Positions 34,161-46,392 of a DNA stretch of 64,000 bases are shown piece by piece. The notes beneath the pieces are model-generated. The model did no database searches and was not told the origin of the DNA. It saw only the letters and a program-made list of their open reading frames with translations. The stretch comes from Anthoceros angustus. Lineage: Eukaryota > Streptophyta > Anthocerotopsida > Anthocerotales > Anthocerotaceae. Numbering within the stretch: position 1 is the stretch's first letter; every line of letters begins with the position of its first letter. The stretch is from the NCBI GenBank assembly GCA_010909165.1, contig VJWM01000025.1:1116001-1180000 (forward strand). Reading direction: 5' to 3'. Position numbers and translations under genes: made by a program.

Positions 34161-35040
34161 CAATCCTCTTTGGTGATGTGTTGGCAAGGATTGTAATGTA
34201 GTTGCGATAGCTTGTGATGTTCTGATCGTAATACAGTTGTGATTTGTTGGTGAAGGCGCAGCTCTTCTGACTTTAACGTGGGTCTTTCTGCACATGGTAT
34301 GCATGCAACGAGATGGTATTCGCGCCCTCTGGGCATTGCTTCCATGACATATGTCTCTTCAAAGCGTTGCAAAGGCATGTTCTGCCGCCGCAGTGCAACG
34401 GAGATTTCAAAAACGGTTGCTGGCCAAGGGTGGCCCTTTGAAGGACACCAAGCGCACCATCATGGGAGGATGACCAGTGACACGGTGGAGCGGTATTTGG
34501 AGATTATTCGCGATCGCAACAACGCATCATAGATGGGCAGTTGGCGCTCCGATAAGCTCAAACAACTGGCTGGCAACACCTCAGAGCAAGAAGTACTTAG
34601 AATCACCAGGTTTGGTGCACTTGCACATTGCTATCTGCCAACGGTGAGCTGGCGAATTTCCTAGCCATATTTGTATCATTCTTCTATTTTGAATGGTCTT
34701 TGTTGTGCGGGGAACATGAGTTGGCCCCATGTCCACAAACTTCTCCATGCATCTGTGAGTATCCTCTTTAAAACACCGCCAGACGACCGCCTTAGGCTCC
34801 ACCAAAGAAAAGCTAATCTGAGGAGGTGCGTTCATGCTGGGACTGCACGAATATATGTATACTTGCGAACAAGCCCAGCGACGCAATCCGGGCCAATTAT
34901 ATGGTATCCATGTAGCCAATCCAATCCTCCAAAGATGGACTCGGTGGTGGCCCTTGTTGTACAGCTCAATGCGTTTTGGGGCAAGTGCTTGAAGGGAACA
35001 TGGACGGTGTGGCCCTTAGTCCCTCACGGGTGTTCGAGTG
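34161..35040. other. Unassigned; one plus-strand coding-like patch
   Basis: 34450-34532 reads HHHGRMTSDTVERYLEIIRD on the plus strand, and after a stop the next stretch reads MGSWRSDKLKQLAGN. This looks like a decayed exon of unknown family. The rest shows nothing recognisable. Confidence 0.3.
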
Positions 35041-36975
35041 TCACAGCCAGCCAGACAGCCGCGCCATTGCATGCCTACCTAGCATCTACAAAGCTAAGTC
35101 ACCAAACACCAGCCTGCGATCTCCTTGGCCTTCGGCCCAGGAGCAACAATCTTAGCCATAAATTGTCCTTGGCCTATGACCAAGGGCAAGGCTACAAAAG
35201 GGGCTGGGTCTGCCTAAGAGAGACAGGCCCAGGGCCGCGAACAGGTGAAATCAAGCTGGAAAATTCTCCCAACCTGACAATGCAACGAACCACAAGAACC
35301 TCTAGGAGACAAAGACACAGCAGGGACGAAGTATGGCTGTCTATTAGAACAAGACAAACATCAACAATCCAAGAATCCATGGCTGGGTGCCCACATATAT
35401 AGGCAAAAACCCCAGAGTTTCGATGAAGTGTCCACCGTATCGATGGTGGGCACTTTATAATCCTACTTTCCTTGGCCTTGAAATAATAATATTTTATGTG
35501 TTTAACCTATTCGTCCTTTTCCTGATTTATGATTTTTATGTATTTTTAATATAAATACTATCTATATATCGTCATTGCCGCATGCCTATCATGCATATAG
35601 ATTGCATGCGCCATGACACATCACATGTCCACATCACATGTCATCCTTCATCTCCATACGTATGCATACATGCATACATGGCATACATGTCATGTGCGAG
35701 GCCATCCATGGGCCATGTACATGACATCATCAAGCACTTCAGGGGCTTATGCGAGATGCTCGATCGATATCTAGTCATTTCGTGAGGGCTTATGCCGGGA
35801 TGCTCTAGTCGATATCCGGTAGAGTCTTAGGTGCTCTGTTTCCCATACGACAGCATGGCGGTATGGCGGCGCATAGCGCATGCCTACCTAACTGTCTAGC
35901 TAAACAGCCACTGCGATCTCCTTGGCCTTGGCCGGAGCAACAATCTAGCCTTAATTTGTCCTTGGCCTATGACCAAGGGCAAGGCTACAAAAGGGCCTAG
36001 AGGCGGGCCGGGGCCGAACGACCCCACAGGAAACTTGGAGGCCTAGCCACGGTTTCCCACAAAATTGTCTAGACCATGTGGCCTAGAAAAACACACTACC
36101 ACCAGCGTCCCCACCGTGGCTTGTAGCTTGTCCCAATTGGTTGCCGAGGAGGAGGAATGGCGTCATCTTCTAGATCCTCATCATCGATGGGTCTTCTTGT
36201 GCCTCTGTTAATGTAATCTCACAGGCGGCTTGAATCGGAGGCTCAACTGTTCTTCCACAAAGCGCTTACATGCATAATCCATGCATATAGATTGCATCGC
36301 CATGACACATGCCACATGTCATCACATGTCATCCTTCATCTCCATGTGCATACATGGCACATGCATACATGGCATACATGTCATGTGGGCCATCCATGGG
36401 CCATGTACATGACATCATCAAGCACTTGACGCCGGGGCTTATGCGAGATGCTCGATCGATATCTAGTCATTTATTGGGGCTTATGCCGGGATGCTCTGAT
36501 GTCTCCGGTCATAGAGTCTTAGGTGCTCTGTTTCCCATACAGACAACGGCATGGCCGGTCAGCCGCGCATGCATGCCTACCTAGCCTGCTAAGTCACCAA
36601 ACGCACTGCGATCTCCTTGGCCTTGGCCGGGGCAACAATCCTAGCCTTAAATTGTCCTTGGCCTATGACCAAGGCAAGGCTAAAAAGGTGGGTTTGCCTA
36701 GAGAGGCCGGGGACGACCCCACAGGAAACTTGGAGGCCTAGCCACTGGTTTCCCACAAAATTGTCTAGACCATCTTGGCCTAGAAAAACACAACTTGCCT
36801 GCGTCCCCACCAGCGAGCGTAGCTTGTCCAACAGCGGTGGTTACGCAGGAGGAGGAATGGCGTCATCTTCTAGATCCTCATCATCATCGATGGGTCTTCT
36901 TGTGCCTCTGTTTTAGTAATCTCCTTTGGGCGGCTTGAATCGGAGGGTCAACTGTTCTTCCACAAAGCGCTTACG
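35041..36975. repeat. Array of Ty3/gypsy 3'-end modules around the 3' LTR
   Basis: One module (GCATGCCTACCTA… to a GACCAAGGGCAAGGCTA phrase) occurs at about 35065-35230, 35878-36000 and 36571-36690. A 690-bp direct duplication (35580-36269 and 36270-36974) contains the distal part of the LTR plus adjacent internal DNA ending TTCCACAAAGCGCTTAC. The element therefore has an expanded 3' end rather than a simple LTR. Confidence 0.8.
35228..35858 (-). repeat. Ty3/gypsy 3' LTR
   Basis: GTGAAATCAAGCTGGAAAATTC at the left, CTCTGTTTCCCATAC at the right; aligned along its length with 45735-46361. A TATA box on the minus strand (CCTATATATGTGG) lies at 35395-35403. The outermost bases (TGTTGATG in the other LTR) are replaced here, so the true end is altered. 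Confidence 0.85.
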
Positions 36976-38900
36976 AGGCGGGCAGGATGTACGCCATCAT
37001 CCGGCATCCATGTCTGTAAGCTTCACATGTTGGATAATTGAAAAGCGGTAACTTACGGGAAGTGTAGATGTCTTGGGTGAGCCTCAAGGCAGTTGAAAGC
37101 ATTCTTCTCCTCTCGAGTCAAGCCGATCAACATGAGGGGTCCTCAACTTGTTGGTCGAATGTAAAAGCTGGAGGACCCTACCACATGATGCCTGTCGCAG
37201 ATGGTGGAAAACTCGAAACCACTCTTTGAGAAAAATCAAGCGGCGGTATGTGTCTCCCGGTCAACGAACTCTGCGGCAACCTCATCCCATCAAACCATTG
37301 ATGCATTTGGAAGTGATGCTGCAACTTCCTCCATGCACCCTTCTATAGCTTGTCGAGGTCCGGGCAAGCGCTTGTGACCCAGCTGGAGCTCAAACAAATC
37401 CGGTGTTGTGGGATAATGCTCCACCCTCACATCATGGTGCTCCTCAACATCTGATGAAGAAATGTGAAGCTCGTCATAACTTCGGTGGAATACCTCGTTA
37501 CGGGTCATCTTGGCGGGAGTAGAAGATGCTCCACTTACCCGCATCTTTCATCCACAATTGGGGTTCCATCACCGCAAACCTTGCTTGAGTTGGCCGGCGG
37601 TCATAGCACACCACGGAGGCCGATTCCGATATCTCTACCTCGCTTGCGAGACCTCCTCCATGGGCTGGCATGCGGTGAGAACTACCGACCCTAGGTGCAA
37701 CCACAGAATTTTCAGCACTGACGAGACATACATCTTGTGCACGAGTAGGATCGAGTGCGCTCGGTTGCCTTGGCGGTGGGGTTGCTCCTTTGCTGCATCG
37801 CGAAAGGCGGCGTGGTGTTCTCTGCTCGGACGGTGAGCTCCTTGATTCGGGATTGCTTGCCTCAAACTCCTGGCGGCTTTCCATGTTCGCCGACAAAGGA
37901 TGCTTGTGATCGTCCCCTCTTGCGCTTGATTGGCGGTGGCACTTCCTCTCGGCGCTTCACCTTAGTAATTGTGGATAGGCGGTACTTCGCCTTCTCCTAT
38001 GCACGTGTAAACGGGCGACCATGGCGCTCCCTATCCGACTCCAAGCCGGTGAAACCACCTTTAGAAACACGTGAGAATTCTCAGCCAGCGTCGATCTGTG
38101 CATGCAAAGGTTCCTCTTCCAAAATGAGATGCTCCCTCGCATGTGTGCCCAATTTTCTCTCGTTTCGAGGATTAGACCCTTGTCTTGCGATCCTCTTCGT
38201 AATTCCTCTTTTCACAATTCCTTGCACATGCGAGCGGCTTCGCAACAACTCATGCCTTAGCATGCGATCCCGTTTTGTAATTTGGCCCCAAGCATCTTGT
38301 GTCCTTCTTCTTTGTACATCAAATCCTTTGTTTACGTGTGTGAATTTAAGACAACCTCGGTACCACCTTGAAACCACGTTCACACTTAGCACATTCTGAT
38401 TGCTCACAGCCATTCTCATACGGAACCTTTGTCGATGCGGTTTGAGGCAAAGCAGATGGTAACCACAGTTACACACATGCATAGCAACATGAATTCTTCG
38501 GTTGTGTGTCCACACTCCTCCGAGAACCGTCTGGTGGCGTCAGTGCGAGGCCGATTCGTGTATCCGGTCGGGCAAATGGCATGGAGCCAAATGCTTCATG
38601 TGTTCCTTACTTACGCCATCTCTTCCTTCAAGTTCAACCACACCTTGCTCACCAACTGGACAACTCTCGGGATAAGCCTCCTGTCGACATCTAACGTGCT
38701 TGCGGGCTGTCTTTGCAAGTAATCTCGGATGCAAACTTGCGGGCTTTGGGCTTCCACGAGCCCCAGCGTATAAGCATACCTCGGTGGTCCGATCTTTGAG
38801 CCAAATTGTCCATAGCCATGGGAAGAATTCTTTGAAATACTTACGCTCGGCTTGAACACGTACCAAGCATACATTTGCATCTTTGCTCCGATCAAGGATG
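36976..38900 (-). other. Ty3/gypsy region 3' of integrase, coding-like but unassigned
   Basis: Minus frames at 38515-38081, 37896-37498 and 37544-37290 are protein-like (for example RNEVFHRSYDELHISSSDVEE and ELQLGHKRLPGPRQAIEG) with stops between them. They could be the divergent C-terminal tail of pol or an extra ORF downstream of integrase. I considered a BAH or chromo-like domain but the match is too poor. Confidence 0.35.
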
Positions 38901-39235
38901 GAGTAAGTGTCCTTCACCACATTCGGCAACAACGTTGCGTCCGAATAACAAAAAGTATGTGAAACTTCCAAGAAATTGCTGTGACCTGTCACCCCGATGT
39001 AAAGCAATTCATCCCAACACTTGGGCTCCACGATGTCGTATTTCCTTAGTGCATCCTTGAAGGTTTGCACTAGCCTTTACGCGAGCCATCGGCTGTGGAT
39101 GATCCTCGATGTCCTCACATGATCAATGAGACTCCAGCAAGGTGCGGAATTCACCTCGAAACTCGTTACCACAGTGCAGAGCACCTCTGCGCTCCCAAAT
39201 CGGTGAGCACTGCTGAAAAGCTGCTGGTGTAATCA
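38900..39235 (-). CDS. Ty3/gypsy integrase core (fragment)
   Basis: Minus strand: HCGNEFRGEFRTLLESH at about 39180-39130, then QTFKDALRKYDIVEPKCWDE and LLPNVVKDTYSILDR. These match the second half of a gypsy integrase core: the D.G.EF motif with catalytic Asp (here read as CGNEF, the Asp not preserved), then the helix with LKDALRKY and the WDELL tract. The catalytic Glu region (HPQADG…ER) is broken by a frameshift near 39100. Integrase inserts the cDNA into chromosomes. Not functional as it stands. Confidence 0.8.
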
Positions 39236-39342
39236 CGAGGTTCTACTGTGGTACGCCACCACCGAAATGCTCAATCATGACCATGCAATGTCGGTTACCT
39301 TGCTTTGTGAGAGGAAGCTACGGCATAAGGTCAACCGACCAT

Positions 39343-39720
39343 CTAAAGAATAGCCCCGATTGGTGGAGTGCAACACCACATCACAGGTGTTAAATCTAGC
39401 TTTGGCATCACATGCGGCACATATAGCCACCTTCTCGACATAGCATCACGACGATACGTACTCTTCAACATGTGGTGTGTCCTCTTCACACCAAAGTGGC
39501 CAAGGGTTTCGTGCACCTTGGTCACTATGCCCACTCTTTCCTCGGGACTTGGTACTTTCCTTCGAGTTCTCCTTGTGATGTGACTCACCATCTTCCCATG
39601 AGTATCGGCCGCGCCGAGTTTAGCACCTTGATCATTCCGACTTTGTGCCTTCCTTGACAAGCTGGCGAGGATGTCTCCAAACATCAGCCTCTGTCGGCAC
39701 ATGTCCTTCTTCATGATCAT
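39343..39720 (-). CDS. Ty3/gypsy integrase zinc-binding domain (H2C2)
   Basis: The frame reads RRKVPSPEERVGIVTKVHET then LGHFGVKRTHHMLKSTY. This is the gypsy integrase N-terminal domain: H…H spacing in VHETLGHFGVKRTHHML, followed by a YW..M..DV-type strand, here YRRDAMSRRWLYV. The expected C..C pair falls in a frameshifted stretch near 39420 (HVMPKLDL…). The domain precedes the core at 39.2 kb on the same strand, as in gypsy elements. Confidence 0.85.
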   Translation of the reverse strand: MIMKKDMCRQRLMFGDILASLSRKAQSRNDQGAKLGAADTHGKMVSHITRRTRRKVPSPEERVGIVTKVHETLGHFGVKRTHHMLKSTYRRDAMSRRWLYVPHVMPKLDLTPVMWCCTPPIGAIL

Positions 39721-39939
39721 CTATCACGGCCATGAGTGCCATGAAGTGGGGTGCACCATCTCGTGCCCCTCATCTGTCGAGCTCTGTGACATCCTTGTCA
39801 CTTTCCAGTGATTCTTAGCCCATCGCATTGATGTACCTTGCACGCCATGCACGATCTCCATATCGTACTCGAGAGGCCCACACTGGCTACCACTCAACTT
39901 CATGTTGGTCATCGTGAAGTGGTGGTGATCTGTGACCGA

Positions 39940-40320
39940 TTAAGCCTTCCATGAGATAGACCACGAAATGCAGGCGCCCAAGACACTCTCCCTCATATGA
40001 GGAGTAGTTCACTTGGAGTTGTTAGATCGGCTTGCATAAGCTATCACTCGCTCAACACCATCGCACCATGTTGTGACGCTCCAATTCCATGATGCTATGC
40101 GTCATATGGTGAAAGGGTGATCAAAATTCGGCTGGCGCCTACTTGGTCCGAAGATCTTGCCAAGCCAACTCTGGTCTTGGTCCCATTTCCACACAATGTC
40201 TTTCTTCAGCTCATACAGAGGTTTACGTGGGCGGTCCTTCATAAACCTCTGTAATAGTTCACCAAACCGGAAGGCTCTAAGGCGGCTACATCCTTTGGTC
40301 TAGGCATTTGCATCACGCAC
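39940..40320 (-). CDS. Ty3/gypsy RNase H region (fragments)
   Basis: Pieces in two frames: CDGVERVIAYASRSN near 40090-40030, and QVNYSSYEGECLG near 40023-39984, matching the ERVIAYASR and NYS.YE.ECL landmarks of gypsy RNase H. Upstream, MKDRPRKPLYELKKD at about 40245-40190 resembles the RT-RH connection with FxxLKxxL. All are separated by frameshifts. Confidence 0.75.
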
Positions 40321-40439
40321 TGCACCTTAGCCACCGAGGCATGATGCCTCTGGTACTATCTCATGCCCCGGATACTCGATCTGTGGAAAGCAAACTTGCA
40401 TTTCTTAGGATGAGCTTTCAAACTGAGCTTGACTATAGC

Positions 40440-41037
40440 AATATCTCTAGATGCTCCATATGTTCTTGATTGTCTCAAGACGGGATATCATCTATGTAAG
40501 CGCACAAATGGCGACCCTGCGACTCTAGATCCGCAATTCTTTGGAAATATATAGAAGCATTTTTATTAAGCATTGTCTCCCACTCCCAAAGCTGGTCCTT
40601 CCCCAGGTCTTGCACTTGTCACCTCTTCAATCACAATTTGGTTGAAGCACAGGAAGTCAAGGGTAAAGAACTTTGCCTTACCTATGGCATCGAAAATCTC
40701 GTCGGAGTAGGCATGGGGTCGTTCCATAGGAGTCACCTCGTTTAGAGGTCGGTGATCGCCACATCCTCCTGTCCTTCCATTCACCGTTCTCATCCTTCTT
40801 GGCGGTAGGGTCGCTGACATATTGAGAGCTTGATTTTCTTATCAACCTTGAACAACTCTTGGCGTTTGTCAACAATCTCCCATTCTGAGGCGGCGGTGCC
40901 TCCTTGAAGACGGGCTCTTCATGAGTCGTCACTACTTTGAACTTGATCTTCTCATATACCGACTCCTTCCAAGAATGCAAAAGCACCCTTGTTTTTCTCA
41001 AGCATGTTGATGATTTTCGCTTATCTTCCGGGCTCAC
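40440..41037 (-). CDS. Ty3/gypsy reverse transcriptase (fragments)
   Basis: 40810-40720 gives SDPTAKKDENGEWKDRRM and, after a shift, DHRPLNEVTPMERPHAYSDE then IFDAIGKAKFFTLDF: the D.R.LN..T..D..P.P and F..LD blocks of gypsy RT, with the first catalytic Asp in FTLDF. The catalytic YIDD lies at 40487-40498 (LCAYIDDIP) in another frame. The upstream part (41037-40830) is a linker of unknown role between protease and RT. It copies element RNA into cDNA when intact. Confidence 0.9.
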
Positions 41038-41039
41038 AT

Positions 41040-43990
41040 CTTACGCAATGTGCCATACATGAACCTCTTCGTCACACTCTTGGTGGGCGATTCGGTATCC
41101 ACAGACCATCTTGAATCTCTGACTCATCTTCCTCTGCCTTAGGAACCTCTTTATCCTGCGGTAGTTGGAGGAAGGCTTTCGCTTCCCGGCCACGCAAGTT
41201 GGAGCAAGCTGTGCTTACCCACCTCGGGTGCAAGTCAAATGCATCCAAGCATCCGCATCTTGCAGTTACGTGATGCCCATGGTGCGAGTGTCCTTCTTGG
41301 CAAAGCCCATCGCTTGCTCGCGTTCCTCAACATTGAGCTCTCAAGCTCATTCCCTTCAAATCGAGAATCACACCATCTCCTCGTGCGAAGGCATAAGATT
41401 GCGGTGTGCTCACGAGTTGGCCATGCCGGCTTCCCCTACTCGATTCACGGTAAAATGGCAACTTGTCCATCCTTCACTGTTGAGCACCTTCCCAACTCTA
41501 GGATGTCATCCACAACCTTAGCGGATTGTCAAATTCTGTCTTTCGAGCACCTCCGGTCACATTTGTCCGATGCTGGCTTTGTGTGCATATGAGCCACACG
41601 CGTCCATGATCACTCATTCTTGAACCACGCCGAATCTCTTCATACGGGCCCTAACGGTGGCGTTTGTCCATGGCGCACACATTCTCGAGAATGTACCAAC
41701 AATCGTGGATTCGCAATGGACTTCTCGCGTGATTAAATGCGAGCTCGGAAACGCCTTCACCTTTGCCTCACTGCGTCGAAAATGTCTTGCATTCCCATCC
41801 GCGATCGGCATATCCACGGGCTTGACAAGGCTTCTAGCGCCGCTTCAACGAGTTGGTTCGTCGTGGGCAGCTCGGCGACCTCGAGCGCTTCTCGCTCGTA
41901 GTGTTGGATCTTGCGCGAACACGAGATTCGACCCTAGCGGCGGCTCGAATCTTCTCATCCTTTTCCGCGGGTATATTGCCGTATCTTGGCGCCACTGCCA
42001 CCGCTTCGGCCGCTGCGATTCTGCGAGCTCCAACAAATGGATGCCTTGACACCACCTTCCATCGTACTAGAGCATCGTCGATCGTCGATCTCCGACTTGG
42101 CGGGCCTCATACCGGGATCGACCTCTCGGGACATGTGTATGCAGCGAGATTCCAGTCGATCCTCCTTCCTTCGCTGGTTCTCTCGAACCCTCGCTTGATC
42201 CAAATATTACGGCGCACAACCTTAAGCACCCTTACGCTCTCTTGGCTTGGCATCTCCGGAGAGGATAACTCTGCGTTCCTCCCACATCTCATGTCGATGC
42301 TCACTCACGAGCATGTGGCAATCATCATGGCCCTGTCATCCTTCACTCTTGCCACCACTCCTATTCATCCTTAGAGGAATTCGTGCAACATCGTGAAATC
42401 TCCTCTCCACCGAATGGTCTGAAAGCTTGGCAAGGGATCAACCCCATGGCGGGACGGTGAGTTCCGTCCGACCAACAAGACATCATATGTCTTTGCGGTG
42501 ACCAAACATCTCACTTCAACGATCTGGCATCCCGTGCGAGCTTCAATTCAATCTTCACGGGCCTCCTCGTCATTCCCGATGCATTCCTTGGTACTGCGGT
42601 GGTGATGTTCACGTCGCTCGGAGCGAGCTTGTGTCCATCTGACTTTAGTGCCTCCTGCGCTCCCGATCGGATCCGCTCCAGTGTCTACAAAATGCGTTTT
42701 GGAGCATAGCCATCAAAGGTCACGTGCCGTCCCGTGTTATCAATCATGGCAACACCTCCTTCACCTCGCTCCTCGGCATCGGATGCTCGCCACACAAGCG
42801 GCCATACTAGGAAGAGATCCTGCATTCAAGCTCCTTTCTCGCCATTCTCGCATGATGTTTTTGAAGTTGTTGCCCTTCACTCCCGGATCCACAAGACTTC
42901 TGCGAGGCACCTCCATGGCCTTGTCCGAACGCCTCAACGTCTCGACGATCTTGACACCTTACGTAGCCGTGGAGTTTTCCTCGACCGGAAACTCTCGGCA
43001 TCTTGGTCGATTCCGTTCGGCACTCCCTTGGCGGTGGCGCCTTCACCAAAGTCAACAACTTTTCTTTTCTTGCGCACCGCCATCATGCCAAACGCCTCAT
43101 CATCGCCGTCGAGAGAACAAAATCCTGCTGCATTCTCACTGCCATGTTGGCCATCTCCTTCTTGAGCTCCTCCACTTGCCCGAGGAGAGCCTTACGACTT
43201 GGGCCCTTGCCCTTCTCCTTCTCGGTGATGCAAGCTTGGGCTTCACTGGATGAGCTTCCCAACACGCTGCCTCCATGTGACCCCATCGCCAAGACTTACA
43301 GCTTCCTTGCCCGGACCACCAGCTTGTAGTGCATTGAGCGCCTTGTGCGCTCCACAGCCACACTTCACGGTTGACTGCATTGTTAGGCGGCCTCTCCTTG
43401 GCACATGTGGTGCCGTCCACGAGGCATGCACTCCGTCTTGGTACCTTGGAACAAACACAGAATTCCGTGTCCTCCGGACCCGTCTTTGCGAAGGGCTCTT
43501 CATGACTCCGTGATCCTCCAAGTAAGCCTGGCTTACTGCATCACCTTTGAGCACCTTCTCAGCAATTTGGTAAGCGCTATCAACTCATACTTCTCTCCCA
43601 TCGCTCCATGTAGCGAGTCCATCACCTTCCTTCTCTACCTGGCAGGCAATGCTGCCATGAAGATCTCAGCGGCCTCCCTCATTGTCTTGACACCCGTGTC
43701 TTCCACAAGAACCTTCAATCTGAGGTAAGACACACGCAATGTCTCGTTAGGCTAAGAAAACCTCGGACAATTCTGGATCTTTTCAGTATAGGAAACATGG
43801 TGGTTAACTTGGCGAACATCAAGTCCACGGATGCTCGAGCTTGTCCTCGTCGATGGAGTGCGGTCGAACCAGCCCTCTTGGCGTGCCTTTGCTTCTCTTC
43901 TCTCGGCCACCTTGGGATCCCGGCCTTCTCATCTCTGTAATACATTAGAGCCTCACCGCAAGGTAGGATGACATCTTCATGAGCGCCATC
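41040..43990 (-). CDS. Ty3/gypsy gag-protease region (fragments)
   Basis: Minus-strand frames alternate: 43945-43715 (LMFAKLTTMFPILKRSRIVR), 43554-43243, 43292-43083 (charged helix RKALLGQVEELKKEMANMAV), 42203-41955 and 41817-41614 (TREVHCESTIVGTFSRM). This agrees in position with capsid, nucleocapsid and protease of a gypsy element. A CCHC knuckle is not visible in any single frame; a cysteine-rich piece at 43420-43380 (VKCGCGAHKALNALQ) might be its remains. MDACGSYAHKA near 41610 might be a decayed protease D(S/T)G. Assignments within this stretch are weak. Confidence 0.5.
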
Positions 43991-44035
43991 CTCTCAGTGA
44001 ACTCGTCCTTGTATTTCATCTTGTTTTCCGCCATT

Positions 44036-45700
44036 GCCCATGAAACTTCTCTCGAAATCTGCAAGAGACATGCTTCCATGTTTTCCTGTGAAGACATCGT
44101 TCTTACTTGGTGTGAACTCAAGCTCCATTCTTGGACTCTCGCTCAATCGCCGGCTGTCTCCTTGTATTTGGCGTTGTCTGTATTCGGTGTCCTCTTGAAT
44201 GGCGAGTAGTAGGCGTCGTGCACTTCTCCGTGAAGGCAGGCGGTGTCCTTCCATCCATCCACGATCGGGAACACCATCAATGGTTACTTCTCCTATGCGA
44301 CCCTTTGCGGATGTTGTCAAATGGCAAATTGTTCCCACGTTAACCCAACCTAGCGAGAAAAGTACATCCGCCTCTCTATCCACAAGCGGCTCCACGTATG
44401 CGGGCTCTTCTCGACAATCGCTAACTCGGCGTGAGACTACCACACCTAAGCATGTATAATCAATGGCGAAATTCCCATCGAAAAACATCAGCCTATCTCT
44501 GTTGCCTTACGCAACACTCAACCTTCTCGGATCGCACTGCCTCGGTTGGATGGTGGGCGACTTCCGCCTCTTCCTCCAATCTCCAGTAGCCCGGTCTCCT
44601 CGAAATCGCAAGACATGCTTCCATGTTTTCCTGTGAAGACATCGTTCTTACTTGGTGTGAACTCAAGCTCCATTCTTGCACTCTCGCTCAATCGCCGGCT
44701 GTCTCCTTGTATTGGCGTTGTCTGTATTCGGTGTCCTCTTGAATGGCGAGTAGTAGGCGTCGTGCACTTCTCCGTGAAGGCAGGCGGTGTCCTTCCATCC
44801 ATCCACGATCGGGAACACCATCAATGGTTACTTCTCCTATGCGACCCTTTGCGGATGTTGTCAAATGGCAAATTGTTCCCACGTTAACCCAACCTAGCGA
44901 GAAAAGTACATCCGCCTCTCTATCCACAAGCGGCTCCACGTATGCGGGCTCTTCTCGACAATCGCTAACTCGGCGTGAGACTACCACACCTAAGCATGTA
45001 TAATCAATGGCGAAATTCCCATCGAAAAACATCAGCCTATCTCTGTTGCCTTACGCAACACTCAACCTTCTCGGATCGCACTGCCTCGGTTGGATGGTGG
45101 GCGACTTCCGCCTCTTCCTCCAATCTCCAGTAGCCCGGTCTCCTCGAAATCGCAAGACATGCTTCCATGTTTTCCTGTGAAGACATCGTTCTTACTTGGT
45201 GTGAACTCAAGCTCCATTCTTGCACTCTCGCTCCAATCATGTCTCCTTGTAGGCGTTGTCTCTATTTGTCCTCTTGAATGGCGAGTAGTAGGCGTCGTGC
45301 ACTTCTCCGGGAAGGCAGTAGCAGTGTCCTTCGTCATCCACCACGATCTCGGGAACACCATCAATGGTTACTTCTCCTATGCACGACCCACGGATGTTGT
45401 CAAATGGCAAATTGTTTTCCACCGTGCCCAACCGCTAGCCGGAAAAGTACATCCGCCTCTATCCACAAAGCGGCTCCAGGGCGTCGAGGCTCTTCTCGCA
45501 ATCGCTAACTCGGCAATCGTGAGACTACCACCTAAGTGTGTATAATCAATGGCGAAATTCATCCATCGAAAAACATCAGCCTATCTCTCGTGTTGCCTTA
45601 CGCACACTCAACCTTCTCGGATCGCTCTCACAGGTTGGATGGTGGGCGACTTCCGCCTCTTCCTCCAATCTCCAGCGCGCCACAGTCTCCTCCGATCAGT
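44036..45700. repeat. 544-bp unit repeated nearly three times at the gag N-terminus/leader
   Basis: ACATGCTTCCATGTTTTCC occurs at 44068, 44613 and 45157 (spacings 545 and 544). The first two intervals are almost identical for over 400 bp; the third copy has many short indels and ends near 45690. Each copy can encode on the minus strand ELEFTPSKNDVFTGKHGSMS followed or preceded by HLTTSAKGRIGEVTIDG, so part of gag is triplicated. Confidence 0.93.
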
Positions 45701-45725
45701 ATCTTAGTCCCCAACAAGGAGGATT

Positions 45726-46375
45726 GTTGATGTGGTGAAATCAAGATGGAAAATTCTCCCAACTGTAATAACGAACCACAAGAACCTCTAGGAGACAAAG
45801 ACACCGGCGGGGATAGTATGGCTGTCTATTAGAACAAGACAAACATCAACAATCCGAGAATCCATGGTGGGTGCCTACATATATAGGCAAAACCCCAGAG
45901 TTCTCGATGAAGTGTCCACCCGTATCGATGGTGGGCACTTTATAATCCTACTTTCCTTGGCCTTGAAATAATAATATTTTATGTGTTTAACAGCCTATTC
46001 ATTCCTTTTCCTCGATTTATGATTTTTATGTATTTTCTAATATAAATTTATCATATATATGCCATTGCACCGCGCTACATGCATGTCCATGCATATAGAT
46101 TGCATGCGCCATGACACATCACCGCCACATGTCCACATCACATGTCATCCTTCATCTCCATACGTGCATACATGGCACACATGCATGAGGTATACATGTC
46201 ATGTGCGTGCCATCCATGGGCCATGTACATGACATCATCACACTTCAAGATCGTGGCTTATGCCCGAGATGCTCCAAGATTCAAATATTTCAAAGATTCG
46301 TGGCTTATGCGGGATGCTCAACAAGATTCAAATATAGAGTCTTAGGTGCTCTGTTTCCCATACAAACAACTGACA
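45726..46375 (-). repeat. Ty3/gypsy 5' LTR
   Basis: Plus strand begins TGTTGATGTGGTGAAATC and ends near CAAACAACTGACA. A minus-strand TATA box (GCCTATATATGTAGG) lies at 45878-45886. A CATG-rich stretch (ATACATGGCACACATGCATG) at 46150-46200 matches one in the other LTR. The next internal bases (minus: ATCCTCCTTGTTGGGGAC) do not match a primer site I know, so the inner boundary is uncertain by a few bases. Confidence 0.8.
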
Positions 46376-46392
46376 TGCCTTGTACAGCGCAC

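Larger units (their letters stand above)
35228..46375 (-). mobile_element. Ty3/gypsy LTR retrotransposon, minus strand, heavily frameshifted
   Basis: Related LTR sequences lie at about 45726-46375 (5' in element sense) and 35228-35858 (3'). Between them, on the minus strand, the order is gag-like region (about 45.0-42.0 kb), possible protease, reverse transcriptase (about 40.85-40.4 kb), RNase H (40.1-39.95 kb), integrase zinc-binding domain (39.6-39.4 kb) and integrase core (39.2-38.9 kb). The order RT-RH-IN marks Ty3/gypsy. Every domain is interrupted by frameshifts. Which lineage cannot be fixed; I see no clear chromodomain. LTRs differ by many small indels, so it is older than the copia element or affected by sequence error. 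It lies inside the foreign DNA that splits the copia element. Confidence 0.9.

Noticed and set aside
37290-37544. BAH or chromo-like domain downstream of the gypsy integrase
   Set aside because: Only a few residues (SYDELH) fit; spacing and hydrophobic pattern do not.
35590-46250. CATG/ATGCAT-rich stretches as a regulatory array
   Set aside because: They occur only in the copies of the Ty3 LTR and are low-complexity; no evidence of protein binding.
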